Shown here piece by piece: positions 17,712-25,986 of a stretch of DNA of 64,000 bases. Position numbers and translations under genes: made by a program. The DNA is taken from the NCBI RefSeq assembly GCF_004348985.1, contig NZ_SMKW01000040.1, forward strand, positions 22,375 to 86,374. The letters run 5' to 3'. This DNA is from Saccharopolyspora elongata (GTDB lineage Bacteria > Actinomycetota > Actinomycetes > Mycobacteriales > Pseudonocardiaceae). The notes under the pieces were generated by a model. That model was given only the letters and a program-made list of their open reading frames with translations, had not been told where the DNA came from and searched no databases. How positions within the stretch are numbered: the stretch's first letter is position 1; every line of letters begins with the position of its first letter.

Positions 17712-18674
17712 TCACGGCAGGAGCAAGGTTCGGCCGGGCGTGGTGCGGGCCGCGATCGCCGCGTGTGCTTCGGCGGCCCGTTCCAGCGGGAAGGTCTGGC
17801 CGATGGTCGGTTTGATCCGCCCTGCCGCAGCCTCCGCCAGCGCGCGTTCGGTCATCGGCTTCTTCTGCTCCGGGGAAGGCTGGACGTCCAGCAGTCCCAC
17901 CACGGTCACGTCGCGCTGCTGCGCTTCCGCCGGGTCGATCTCGGCGAAGTCGCCGCTGGCCGCGCCGTACGCGTAGAACCGGGCACCGTTGTTCGTCGTC
18001 TCGAACGCCGCGCGCCCGAGTGCGCCGCCGACGCCGTCGAAGACCACGTCGACGCCACCGGTCAGCTCCCGGACTCGCTGTTCCCAGTCCGGCTTCGCGT
18101 AGTCGACCGGCTCGCCGCCCAACTCGCGAACCAGGTTCAGCTTCGCGTCGCCGCGCGCCGTGCCGATGACGTGGGCACCGGCCGCCCCCGCCAGCTGGAC
18201 CAGCACCGAAGCCGCTCCCCCGGCGGCGGCGTTGACCAGGACGCGTTCGCCGGGCCGGATCCGGGCGTGCTCGGCGAGGAGCAACGCCGTGGTGGCGTCG
18301 TGCAACAGCGCGACGGCCTCGCGCTCGCCCAGCCCATCCGGCACCTGGAGCAGCTCGGACTCGTCGACGACGACCAGCTCCGCGTAGGTGCCGCCGTTGC
18401 CCGTGCTGGCGACCACCGACCGCCCGATCCAGCTCGGGTCGACGGATTCGCCGACCGACACCACTCTTCCGGCCACACCGTCACCGGGCACGTACGGCGG
18501 CGCCTGACCGAAGAAGTCCTTGCCCCACCCCTCGCGCAGCTGGGTGTCCAGGAACAGGATGTCCACTGCGGACGCTCGCACGAGCACCTGCCCCGCGCCG
18601 GGTTCGGGATCGGCGACGTCCGCCACGGCCAGCACTTCCGGCCCACCGAATTCCTTCACCTGCACCACGCGCAT
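17712..18674 (-). CDS. zinc-binding-type quinone oxidoreductase (MDR superfamily)
   Basis: NADPH-dependent medium-chain reductase of 320 residues, similar to quinone oxidoreductase/zeta-crystallin. Catalytic-fold domain about 1-120 (MRVVQVKEFGGPEVL), Rossmann domain about 121-270 with the nucleotide motif NAAAGGAASVLVQLA; no zinc-ligand Cys set is present, as usual for quinone reductases. ATG with GGAGAG upstream. The SoxR-like promoter agrees with Streptomyces, where SoxR activates a related NADPH-quinone reductase. It probably detoxifies redox-cycling quinones. Confidence 0.88.
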   Translation of the reverse strand: MRVVQVKEFGGPEVLAVADVADPEPGAGQVLVRASAVDILFLDTQLREGWGKDFFGQAPPYVPGDGVAGRVVSVGESVDPSWIGRSVVASTGNGGTYAELVVVDESELLQVPDGLGEREAVALLHDATTALLLAEHARIRPGERVLVNAAAGGAASVLVQLAGAAGAHVIGTARGDAKLNLVRELGGEPVDYAKPDWEQRVRELTGGVDVVFDGVGGALGRAAFETTNNGARFYAYGAASGDFAEIDPAEAQQRDVTVVGLLDVQPSPEQKKPMTERALAEAAAGRIKPTIGQTFPLERAAEAHAAIAARTTPGRTLLLP

Positions 18675-18700
18675 ATCGCTCTCCTCCGTTGACTGCCGAC

Positions 18701-18731
18701 AGCCTCCGACTTCGACTTAACTGGAGGTCAA
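18701..18731 (-). promoter_or_regulatory. SoxR/MerR-type promoter with 19-base spacer
   Basis: On the minus strand, -35 TTGACC (18731-18726) and -10 GAGGCT (18706-18701) are 19 bases apart. The spacer contains CCTCCAGTTAAGTCGAAG, an imperfect dyad like the SoxR box (CCTCAAGTTAACTTGAGG). The start codon is 27 bases further on. Confidence 0.65.
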
Positions 18732-18756
18732 CATGCCGGCGCGGCGACCGGAAAGT

Positions 18757-18793
18757 GCCCTTGATCACACCTCCAGGAGGCGTGATCAAGGGC
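18757..18793. terminator. near-perfect 37-base hairpin between oxidoreductase and hutI
   Basis: Arms GCCCTTGATCAC (18757-18768) and GTGATCAAGGGC (18782-18793), with a nested CCTCC/GGAGG stem. It lies 33 bases past the hutI stop on the minus strand. It has no T-tract, so termination is likely but not certain; it may also be a dispersed hairpin element. Confidence 0.55.
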
Positions 18794-18795
18794 CG

Positions 18796-18812
18796 GTGAC
18801 AGGAAAGTTCCC
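18796..18812 (+). repeat. last copy of the intergenic repeat
   Basis: GTGACAGGAAAGTTCCC followed by TTGCTC, between the hairpin and the hutI stop. No further copy was seen from here to the end of the window. Confidence 0.8.
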
Positions 18813-18825
18813 TTGCTCGCGCACG

Positions 18826-19983
18826 TCAGCCGACGCGCGCGCCCTTGCGCCAGACGGCGTGGGTGAGGGGCACGCCCGGCCGGTAGGCGAGCCAGGTCGT
18901 GCTCGGGGCGTCGAGGACGTGGACGTCCGCACGCGCGCCGGGCCGGAGCACGCCGACCGCGCCGTCGCCGGTCTCCCGGCGCAGCGCCCGCGCGCCGCCC
19001 CAGGTCGCCGCTCGCACCGCCTCTTCGATGGTCATGCGCATCTGCAGCACCGCCGTCGCCACGCAGAACGCCATCGACGACGTGTAGGACGAGCCGGGGT
19101 TGCAGTTGGACGCCAGGGCGACCGCGGCACCGGCCTCGATGAGCGCCCGGGCATCCGGCAGCGGCTGCCGCGTGGACAGGTCGCAGGCGGGCAGCAACGT
19201 CGCCACGGTGTCCGAACCCGCCAACGCGTCCACATCGGACTCCGCGAGGTAGGTGCAGTGGTCCACGCTCGCGGCGCCGAGTTCGACGGCCAGCTGAACG
19301 CCCGGCCCGGGGCCGAGCTGGTTGCCGTGCACGCGCAGCCCCAGCCCGCGTTCCTTCGCCGCCACCAGGATTCGCCTGGACTGGTCGGCGTCGAACGCGC
19401 CCTGCTCGCAGAACACGTCGCACCAGCCGACGTGCGGGGCCACGGCGTCAAGCATCTCCCCGCGCACCAGGTCCGCGTAGGTGTCCGCGTCCTCGCCCGG
19501 CGGCACCAGGTGCGCGCCGAGGAACGTCACCTCGTCGGCTTCGGCGGCGATCTTCGCGGCCCGCAGCTCCTCGGCGACCGTGAGCCCGTAGCCGGTCTTG
19601 GTCTCCATGCACGTCGTGCCCTGCGCGGCGGCTTCCGCGATGTGCTTGCGCAGGTTGGCGGCCAGCTCCTCGTCGGTGGCGGCCCGCGTCGCTTCCACGG
19701 TGACGGCGATCCCGCCCGCCTGGTAGGACTGCCCGGCCATCCGGGCGGCGAACTCCGCGGTGCGGTCGCCGGCGAACACCAGGTGCGTGTGGCTGTCGAC
19801 CCAGCCGGGCAGGACCGCTCGCCCGGCCGCGTCGAAACGCTCGTCGGCTTCCGGCGCGTCGGCCGCGGGGCCGGCCCAGACGACCCGGTCACCGTCGATG
19901 ACCAGCGCGGCATCGGTGAGCGTGCCGAGCTCGTCGTCGTTCGTCGTCAGCTCGCCGATTCCAGTAATAACAGTGCTCGTCAT
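18826..19983 (-). CDS. hutI: imidazolonepropionase
   Basis: Third step of histidine degradation: hydrolysis of imidazolone-5-propionate to formimino-glutamate, 385 residues. Amidohydrolase fold with the metal motif SHTHLVF (His65, His67), further His in LGLRVHGNQL and SVDHCTYLAE, and the ASNCNPGSS segment typical of HutI. ATG at 19983 with AGGGAACG upstream. It is the last hut gene, separated from hutF by 74 bases that contain an inverted repeat. Confidence 0.95.
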   Translation of the reverse strand: MTSTVITGIGELTTNDDELGTLTDAALVIDGDRVVWAGPAADAPEADERFDAAGRAVLPGWVDSHTHLVFAGDRTAEFAARMAGQSYQAGGIAVTVEATRAATDEELAANLRKHIAEAAAQGTTCMETKTGYGLTVAEELRAAKIAAEADEVTFLGAHLVPPGEDADTYADLVRGEMLDAVAPHVGWCDVFCEQGAFDADQSRRILVAAKERGLGLRVHGNQLGPGPGVQLAVELGAASVDHCTYLAESDVDALAGSDTVATLLPACDLSTRQPLPDARALIEAGAAVALASNCNPGSSYTSSMAFCVATAVLQMRMTIEEAVRAATWGGARALRRETGDGAVGVLRPGARADVHVLDAPSTTWLAYRPGVPLTHAVWRKGARVG

Positions 19984-20017
19984 CGTTGTTCGTTCCCTGC
20001 TCGTCGTATCTTCAAGT

Positions 20018-20065
20018 GCTCGTGAGTGAATATGCCGGTAAGAACCGGAACCAACGCTCACGAGC
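20018..20065. repeat. inverted repeat spanning the hutF stop
   Basis: GCTCGTGAG (20018-20026) and CTCACGAGC (20057-20065) are perfect 9-base arms around 30 bases. The second arm overlaps the last codons of hutF. The same CTCGTGAG/CTCACGAG arm sequence recurs in the hairpin at 22637-22682. Confidence 0.55.
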
Positions 20066-21383
20066 GCAGCGCGGCGATCGCTTCGCCGAGCTCGCCCGCC
20101 GCGTCGATCGCTTCGTGCTTGCCGTCCTGCACGATCCTGTGCCCGTCGGCGATCACCACCCTGACGTCGTCGGCCCGCGCGACCGCCGGGACGGCCTCGG
20201 GCGCGACTCCGGCCAGCCGGGTCGAGCCGAGATCCACCGCCACGAAATCGGCGCGGGCACCGGCTTCGAGCCGGCCCGCGTCGGCCCAGCCCAGGGCCCG
20301 GTGCGCGGCCTCGGTGGCCATCGCCAGCAGCTCGGAGGCCGCGAAGTGCCCGCGGGTCTCGGTGTCCAGCCGCAGGTAGGACTCGACGGCCTGCACCTCC
20401 GCGAACGGATCGATCACGGAGTGCCCGTCGCTGCCGACGGAAAGCGGGCTCCCGGCGACGGCCAGCGCCGCCGCCGGGCCGATCCCGTCGGCCAGGTCGG
20501 CTTCGGTCGTCGGGCACAGGCACACCCCGGTCGCGCTACCGCCCAGCAGCGCCACGTCGGACGCGGCCAGGTGCGTGGCGTGCACCGCCGTCACGCCGGG
20601 CCCCAGCGCGCCGCGCGAGTCCAGCAGCTGGGTCGGCGTGCAACCGTGCGCCGCCAGGCACGCTTCGTTCTCGGCGCGCTGTTCGGACAGGTGCACGTGC
20701 AGCGGTGCGTCGTTCTCGCGCGCCCAGCCGGCCACTTCCGGGATCTCTCCGGCGGGCACCGCGCGGACCGAATGCAGCGCCGCACCAAGACGAACCCGGC
20801 CATCGTCCACAGTGCACCGGTCGATCCGGTCGATCCAGCTCGCCGCCGAACCGTCCGAGAAGCGCAGCTGCACGCCGTCCAGCGGCCGCCCGAAACCACC
20901 CGCCAGGTAGCACGTGTCCAGCAGGGTGAGCCGGATCCCCGCGTCCCGCGCGGCCTGCGCGAGGGCCCGGCCCATCGCGTTCGGGTCGTCGTACCGGGTG
21001 CCGTTCGCGGCGTGGTGCAGGTAGTGGAATTCGCCGACGCAGGTGATCCCGGCCAGCGCCATCTCCGCGTAGACGCCGCGGGCGAGCCGGTAGTAGCTCT
21101 CCGGGTCCAGCACCTCCGCCACCCGGTACATCTGTTCGCGCCAGGTCCAGAAGGTGCCGCGCGCGCCGTCGTCCCCGCCGCGGAGCGCGCGGTGGAACGC
21201 GTGGGAGTGCGCGTTGGCGATGCCGGGCAGCGTCATGCCCGGCAGTCGTTCGGCGTGCTCCGGCGGGTTCTGCGCGGAGCCGACGGCGGCGATGCGGCCG
21301 GCGTCGACTTCGAAGAGCACGCCCCGCTCCGGTCCGCTCGGCAGCCAGGCCCATTCGCACCAGTAGGTGGTCAACCGCCTCAC
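20058..21383 (-). CDS. hutF: formimidoylglutamate deiminase
   Basis: Converts N-formimino-glutamate to N-formyl-glutamate and ammonia, 441 residues, amidohydrolase superfamily. Metal site IANAHSHAFHRALRG near residue 60, HVHLSEQ near 225, and TEADLADG plus SDGHSVIDPF in the C-terminal half match HutF/AtzA-like deiminases. The GTG at 21383 overlaps the upstream stop (GTGA); an in-frame TTG at 21374 is an alternative. With the M20 enzyme encoded just before it, it gives the two-step deiminase route to glutamate rather than the one-step HutG route. Confidence 0.93.
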   Translation of the reverse strand: MRRLTTYWCEWAWLPSGPERGVLFEVDAGRIAAVGSAQNPPEHAERLPGMTLPGIANAHSHAFHRALRGGDDGARGTFWTWREQMYRVAEVLDPESYYRLARGVYAEMALAGITCVGEFHYLHHAANGTRYDDPNAMGRALAQAARDAGIRLTLLDTCYLAGGFGRPLDGVQLRFSDGSAASWIDRIDRCTVDDGRVRLGAALHSVRAVPAGEIPEVAGWARENDAPLHVHLSEQRAENEACLAAHGCTPTQLLDSRGALGPGVTAVHATHLAASDVALLGGSATGVCLCPTTEADLADGIGPAAALAVAGSPLSVGSDGHSVIDPFAEVQAVESYLRLDTETRGHFAASELLAMATEAAHRALGWADAGRLEAGARADFVAVDLGSTRLAGVAPEAVPAVARADDVRVVIADGHRIVQDGKHEAIDAAGELGEAIAALRS

Positions 21384-22582
21384 CCGGCCAGGTCTTCCAG
21401 GACCCGGGCGAGCGCGTGCGCGCCGGAATCGCAGTCGCCGGGCTCGGCGTGTTCCTCCGGGGCGTGGCTGATGCCGGTCGGGTTGCGCACGAAGAGCATC
21501 GCCGTCGGCACCTCGGCGGCGAGGATTCCCGCGTCGTGCCCGGCTCCGGTCGGCAGCGCCGGGGCGTCGCCGAGCAGGCCTGCGAGCCGGTCCCGGAACG
21601 CGGCGTCGAAGTGCACGGTGTCGCCGTAGGACTCCTCCGTCACCTCGACCTGGCAGCCCTCGGATGCGGCGAATTCCGCGGCCGCCCCGGACAGGTCCTC
21701 GACCATGGACCGCGTCGACCGGTCGTCCGGCGACCGCGCGTCCAACCAGATGTCCACAGTAGACGCGATGACGTTGGTGCCACCGGGGTTCGGGACCAGC
21801 CTGCCCACCGTCGCCCGGCCGCCGTCGACGCCCGCCGCGATCCGGCGGGCTTCGAGGACCAGCCGCGACGCGGGCAGCATCGGGTCGTGGCGGTCGGCGA
21901 TCAGCGTCGCGCCGGCGTGGTTCCCCTGGCCGCTGAACCGGAACCGCCACCTGCCGTGCGCCAGGATCGACGACGCGACCGCCACCGGGCGGTCCAGGTC
22001 GATCAGCCCCCGGCCCTGCTCCACGTGCAGCTCGACGAACTGCCCGATGCTCCGCAGCGCCGCGTCGTCGCGCCCCAGCCTGGCCGGGTCCGCACCGAAG
22101 GACCGCATGGCCTCGGCGAACGTCACGCCGTTCGGGTCGCGGAGCGCGCGGGCCCGGTCCGCGTCGATGGTTCCGGCCAGCAGCCTGGAGCCCAGGCACG
22201 GCACGCCGAACCGGCCGCCCTCCTCCTCGGCGAAGACGACCACCGCGAGCGGCTTCCGGGGCGTGAAACCCCTGGCCCGCAACAGATCCACCGCGCTCAA
22301 CGCGCTGACCACGCCGAGCGGGCCGTCGAACGCGCCGCCGCCGGGCACCGAGTCCAGGTGGCTGCCGGTCACCACCGCGTCATCGCCCGGCTCGCCCCAC
22401 CACGCCCAGATGTTCGCGTTCTGGTCGGTGGTGACGCGCAGGCCGCGAGCCTCGGCCTGCTCGACGAACCACTCGCGCAACTCCCGCTCGGCGTCGTCGA
22501 AGACGTGCCGGGAGTACCCGCCCCGGCGCCGGTCCGCGCCGACATCGGCGATGGCCGCCATCAACTCGTTCGGTCCCGCCAC
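21380..22582 (-). CDS. M20-family amidohydrolase (allantoate amidohydrolase-like), probable N-formylglutamate hydrolase of the hut pathway
   Basis: Di-zinc peptidase/amidase fold, 400 residues, usually annotated as allantoate amidohydrolase or N-carbamoyl-amino-acid hydrolase. Zinc motifs visible: GSHLDSVPGGGAFDG (His75, Asp86), EEEGGRF (119-125), HVEQG and TGAGHDA. It is locked inside the hut operon, overlapping hutF by 4 bases, and no classical hutG deformylase is present; cleaving N-formyl-glutamate to glutamate and formate is therefore the likely job. That role is inference from context; I recall a similar order in Streptomyces. ATG at 22582. A hairpin separates it from hutU. Confidence 0.88.
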   Translation of the reverse strand: MAGPNELMAAIADVGADRRRGGYSRHVFDDAERELREWFVEQAEARGLRVTTDQNANIWAWWGEPGDDAVVTGSHLDSVPGGGAFDGPLGVVSALSAVDLLRARGFTPRKPLAVVVFAEEEGGRFGVPCLGSRLLAGTIDADRARALRDPNGVTFAEAMRSFGADPARLGRDDAALRSIGQFVELHVEQGRGLIDLDRPVAVASSILAHGRWRFRFSGQGNHAGATLIADRHDPMLPASRLVLEARRIAAGVDGGRATVGRLVPNPGGTNVIASTVDIWLDARSPDDRSTRSMVEDLSGAAAEFAASEGCQVEVTEESYGDTVHFDAAFRDRLAGLLGDAPALPTGAGHDAGILAAEVPTAMLFVRNPTGISHAPEEHAEPGDCDSGAHALARVLEDLAG

Positions 22583-22636
22583 ACCCGCTCCTTCCCGAAC
22601 ACCCGCGTCCCGGGCAGCAACCCGTCAGTTCCAGAG

Positions 22637-22682
22637 CTCGTGAGCGTTTTGGATCGCCACAGCGATCCAAAACGCTCACGAG
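22637..22682. repeat. perfect 21-base-arm hairpin inside the hut operon
   Basis: Arms at 22637-22657 and 22662-22682 are perfectly complementary around a CACA loop. It fills the gap between the hutU stop (22686) and the M20 gene start (22582). There is no T-tract. It may terminate, attenuate or stabilise the hutHU message, or be a dispersed repeat inserted in the operon. Confidence 0.75.
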
Positions 22683-22685
22683 TGC

Positions 22686-24338
22686 TCAGCCGACCAGGGG
22701 CGTGCGGACACCGCGCTCGGCGGCGACCTGCTCCGCCCGGTCGTAGCCCGCGTCGACGTGCCGGATCACGCCCATGCCCGGGTCGTTGGTCAGCACCCGC
22801 GCCAGCTTCTGCGCCGCGAGCTCGGTGCCGTCGGCGACCGTGACCTGACCCGCGTGCAGCGACCGCCCCATGCCGACGCCGCCGCCGTGGTGCAGCGACA
22901 CCCACGTCGCGCCGGAGGCCGTGTTGACCAGCGCGTTCAGCAGCGGCCAGTCCGCGACCGCGTCCGAGGTGTCGGCCATCGCCTCGGTCTCCCGGTACGG
23001 CGAGGCCACCGATCCGCAGTCCAGGTGGTCGCGGCCGAGCACCACCGGCGCAGCGAGCTCGCCGGAGGCCACCATCTCGTTGAACCGCAGGCCCGCCTCG
23101 GCGCGCTCGCCGTAGCCGAGCCAGCAGATCCGCGCGGGCAGCCCCTGGAAGGACACCCGCTCGCCGGCCAGCCGGATCCACCGCGCCAGGTGCTCGTCCT
23201 CGCCGAAGAGGTCGAGGATCGCCTGGTCGGTCTTGGCGATGTCGGCCGGGTCGCCGGACAGCGCAGCCCACCGGAACGGGCCCTTGCCCTCGCAGAACAG
23301 CGGCCGGATGTAGGCGGGCACGAAACCCGGGTAGGCGAACGCCCGCTCGTAGCCGCCGAGCTGGGCCTCGCCGCGCAGCGAGTTGCCGTAGTCGAAGACC
23401 TCCGCGCCGCCGTCGAGGAACCCGACCATCGCTTCCACGTGCTTGGCCATCGAATCGCGCGCCCGCTCGGTGAACTCGTCGGGCTTCTTCGCGGCGTAGT
23501 CGGCCCAGTCGTCCACGTCGACGCCCAGCGGCAGGTAGGACAGCGGGTCGTGCGCGGAGGTCTGGTCGGTCACGATGTCGGCTGGCACGCCGCGCCGCAG
23601 CATCTCGGGCAGCAGCTCGGCGGCGTTGCCGATCACCGCGACCGAGTACGCGCGCCGCGCAGCCTTGGCCACCACGGCCTTCTCGATGGCGTCGTCGAGG
23701 CTGTCGGCGACCTCGTCGAGGTAGCCGTGCCGGACGCGGCGGTGCGCGCGTTCGGCGTCGCATTCGACGACGAGCGCGACGCCCTCGTTCATCGTCACCG
23801 CCAGCGGCTGCGCGCCGCCCATGCCGCCGAGCCCGGCGGTGATGGTCAGCGTGCCAGCGAGGCTGCCGCCGAAGCGGCGGGCCGCGATCGCGCCGAACGT
23901 CTCGTAGGTGCCCTGCAGGATGCCCTGCGTGCCGATGTAGATCCACGATCCGGCGGTCATCTGGCCGTACATCATCAGGCCGAGCGCGTCGAGGCGCCGG
24001 AACTCCGGCCAGTTCGCCCAGTCGCCGACGAGGTTGGAGTTGGCGATCAGCACCCGCGGCGCCCACTCGTGGGTCTGCAGCACGCCGACCGGCTTGCCGG
24101 ACTGCACGAGCAGCGTCTCGTCCTCGCGCAACGTCGTCAGTTCCCGGACGATCGCGTCGAACGACGCCCAGTTCCGCGCCGCCTTGCCGGTGCCGCCGTA
24201 GACGACGAGGTCGTCGGGCCGCTCGGCGACCTCCGGGTCGAGGTTGTTCTGCAGCATCCGCAAGGGTGCTTCGGTGCTCCAGCTCCGCGCGGTCAGCGTG
24301 CTCCCGCGCGGGGCGCGCACGGGTCGGGCTTCGCTCAT
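22686..24338 (-). CDS. hutU: urocanate hydratase
   Basis: Second step of histidine degradation: NAD-dependent hydration of urocanate to imidazolonepropionate, 550 residues (family about 555). Characteristic stretches are VVYGGTGKAARNW, IYIGTQGILQGTYETF, the NAD-site ITAGLGGMGGAQ and ARICWLGYGERA. The ATG at 24338 overlaps the hutH stop (ATGA), showing coupling with hutH. A hairpin follows the stop. Confidence 0.96.
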   Translation of the reverse strand: MSEARPVRAPRGSTLTARSWSTEAPLRMLQNNLDPEVAERPDDLVVYGGTGKAARNWASFDAIVRELTTLREDETLLVQSGKPVGVLQTHEWAPRVLIANSNLVGDWANWPEFRRLDALGLMMYGQMTAGSWIYIGTQGILQGTYETFGAIAARRFGGSLAGTLTITAGLGGMGGAQPLAVTMNEGVALVVECDAERAHRRVRHGYLDEVADSLDDAIEKAVVAKAARRAYSVAVIGNAAELLPEMLRRGVPADIVTDQTSAHDPLSYLPLGVDVDDWADYAAKKPDEFTERARDSMAKHVEAMVGFLDGGAEVFDYGNSLRGEAQLGGYERAFAYPGFVPAYIRPLFCEGKGPFRWAALSGDPADIAKTDQAILDLFGEDEHLARWIRLAGERVSFQGLPARICWLGYGERAEAGLRFNEMVASGELAAPVVLGRDHLDCGSVASPYRETEAMADTSDAVADWPLLNALVNTASGATWVSLHHGGGVGMGRSLHAGQVTVADGTELAAQKLARVLTNDPGMGVIRHVDAGYDRAEQVAAERGVRTPLVG

Positions 24339-25894
24339 GGCAACCTCCGGTCCACTGTGGAGTTCGTGAAGACGGCGGCGGTGTCGCGCACCGCGCCGGA
24401 ACGGATCAGCTCTTCGGCCGCCGCGATCTCCGGCGCGATGTGGCGATCGGGGCCGGGGCCCGGGACGCGGGTGCGCAGCAGGTCCCGCACGGCGCCGGTG
24501 GCCGGGCCCGGCCGCAGCGGCGCGCGCAGGTCGAGGGCGCGGGCGGCGGTGAGCAGCTCGACGGCGAGCACGGTCGTCAGGCCGTCGATGGCGCGGCGGA
24601 GCTTGCGGGCCGCCGACCAGCCCATCGACACGTGGTCCTCCTGCATCGCGCTGGTCGGGATGGAGTCGACCGACGCGGGCACGGCGAGCCGCTTCAGCTC
24701 GGCGACGAGGCCCGCCTGCGTGTAGTGGGCGATCATGTGCCCGGAGTCCACGCCCGGGTCGTCGGCGAGGAACGCGGGCAGCCCGTGCGAGCGCGCGACG
24801 TCGAGCATCCGGTCGGTGCGGCGTTCGGACATGCTGGCGACGTCGGCCAGCGGGATGGCCAGGAAGTCCAGCGCATAGGCCAGCGGCGCGCCGTGGAAGT
24901 TGCCGTTGGACTCGACCCGGCCATCGTCGAGGACCACCGGGTTGTCGATGGCGGCCGCGAGCTCCCGGTCGGCCACGGCCTCGGCGTGGGCGAGGGTGTC
25001 CCGCGCCCCGCCGTGCACCTGCGGCGCGCAGCGCAGCGAGTACGCGTCCTGCACGCGCGTGCAGTCGGGGCCCCGGTGGCTCGCCATGATCGGCGAGTCC
25101 GCCAGCAGCGCCGACATTCGCGCCGCGGACACCGCCTGCCCCGGGTACGGGCGCAGGCGCTGGAGGTCGGCGGCGAACACCCGGTCGGTGCCCAGCAGCG
25201 CCTCCACGCTCATCGCCGCGGTCACATCGGCCACGTCCAGCAGCGCGGACAGGTCGTGCAGCGCGAGCACCAGCATGCCGAGCATGCCGTCGGTGCCGTT
25301 GGTCAGCGCCAGGCCTTCCTTCTCCACCAGCACGACCGGCTCGATCCCGGCGTCGGCCAGCGCTTCGGCGGCCGGGCGGAGCCGCCCCGATCCGTCGAAG
25401 GCGTCGCCTTCGCCGGTGAGCGCGAGCGCGACGGACGCCAGCGGCGCGAGGTCGCCGGAGCAGCCGAGGGAGCCGTGCGCGTGCACCACCGGCACGATGC
25501 CCGCGTTGAGCATCGCCGCCAGCGCGTGCGCGGTTTCCAGGCGGACGCCGGTGCGCCCGGTGGCGATCGTGTGCAGCCGCAGCAGCATCTGCGCCCGCAC
25601 CACCTCCGGCTCCACCGCCGGGCCGGCGCCGGCCGCGTGCGACCGGACGAAGGACTGCTGCAGGGCCGCGCGCCGGTCGGCCGGGATGTGCCGCACGGCC
25701 AGCGCCCCGAAGCCGGTCGACACCCCGTAGGTGGGGCGCTTCTCGGCGGCGAGGGCCTCGATGTGCTTGCGCGTCGCGACGATGCCCTGTTCGGCGAGCT
25801 GGGTCAGTTCCACCCGCGTCGCGGCGCGCGCGACGGCCACGACCTGCTCGCGGTGCAACGGCTCCGGACCAACATTCAGCATGTCGTCCTGCAT
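24335..25894 (-). CDS. hutH: histidine ammonia-lyase
   Basis: First step: non-oxidative deamination of histidine to urocanate, 519 residues. The MIO electrophile would form from Cys145-Ser146-Gly147 in GSLGCSGDLAPLA; most lyases of this class have Ala-Ser-Gly, so the Cys is a variant. The active-site TYGVSTGFG loop (Tyr near 55) is intact. Two starts are possible: ATG 25894, and ATG 25882, which has the better AGGACGAC leader. First gene of the five-gene hut operon and divergent from an IclR gene. Confidence 0.95.
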   Translation of the reverse strand: MQDDMLNVGPEPLHREQVVAVARAATRVELTQLAEQGIVATRKHIEALAAEKRPTYGVSTGFGALAVRHIPADRRAALQQSFVRSHAAGAGPAVEPEVVRAQMLLRLHTIATGRTGVRLETAHALAAMLNAGIVPVVHAHGSLGCSGDLAPLASVALALTGEGDAFDGSGRLRPAAEALADAGIEPVVLVEKEGLALTNGTDGMLGMLVLALHDLSALLDVADVTAAMSVEALLGTDRVFAADLQRLRPYPGQAVSAARMSALLADSPIMASHRGPDCTRVQDAYSLRCAPQVHGGARDTLAHAEAVADRELAAAIDNPVVLDDGRVESNGNFHGAPLAYALDFLAIPLADVASMSERRTDRMLDVARSHGLPAFLADDPGVDSGHMIAHYTQAGLVAELKRLAVPASVDSIPTSAMQEDHVSMGWSAARKLRRAIDGLTTVLAVELLTAARALDLRAPLRPGPATGAVRDLLRTRVPGPGPDRHIAPEIAAAEELIRSGAVRDTAAVFTNSTVDRRLP

Positions 25895-25948
25895 ATCTCC
25901 ATACCAGCGCGACGGCGCTACCGGCAGAAGCCCGGATGGGGTGAGAAT

Positions 25949-25964
25949 GTCTGGAATACGAGAC
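25949..25964. promoter_or_regulatory. candidate IclR operator between hutH and its regulator
   Basis: GTCTGGAATACGAGAC is an imperfect 16-base dyad (12 of 16 symmetric) in the 92-base divergent gap. Its position suits autoregulation plus control of hutH. No biochemical support can be drawn from sequence. Confidence 0.35.
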
Positions 25965-25986
25965 CGGAACCCGATTGGAGGCGGTC

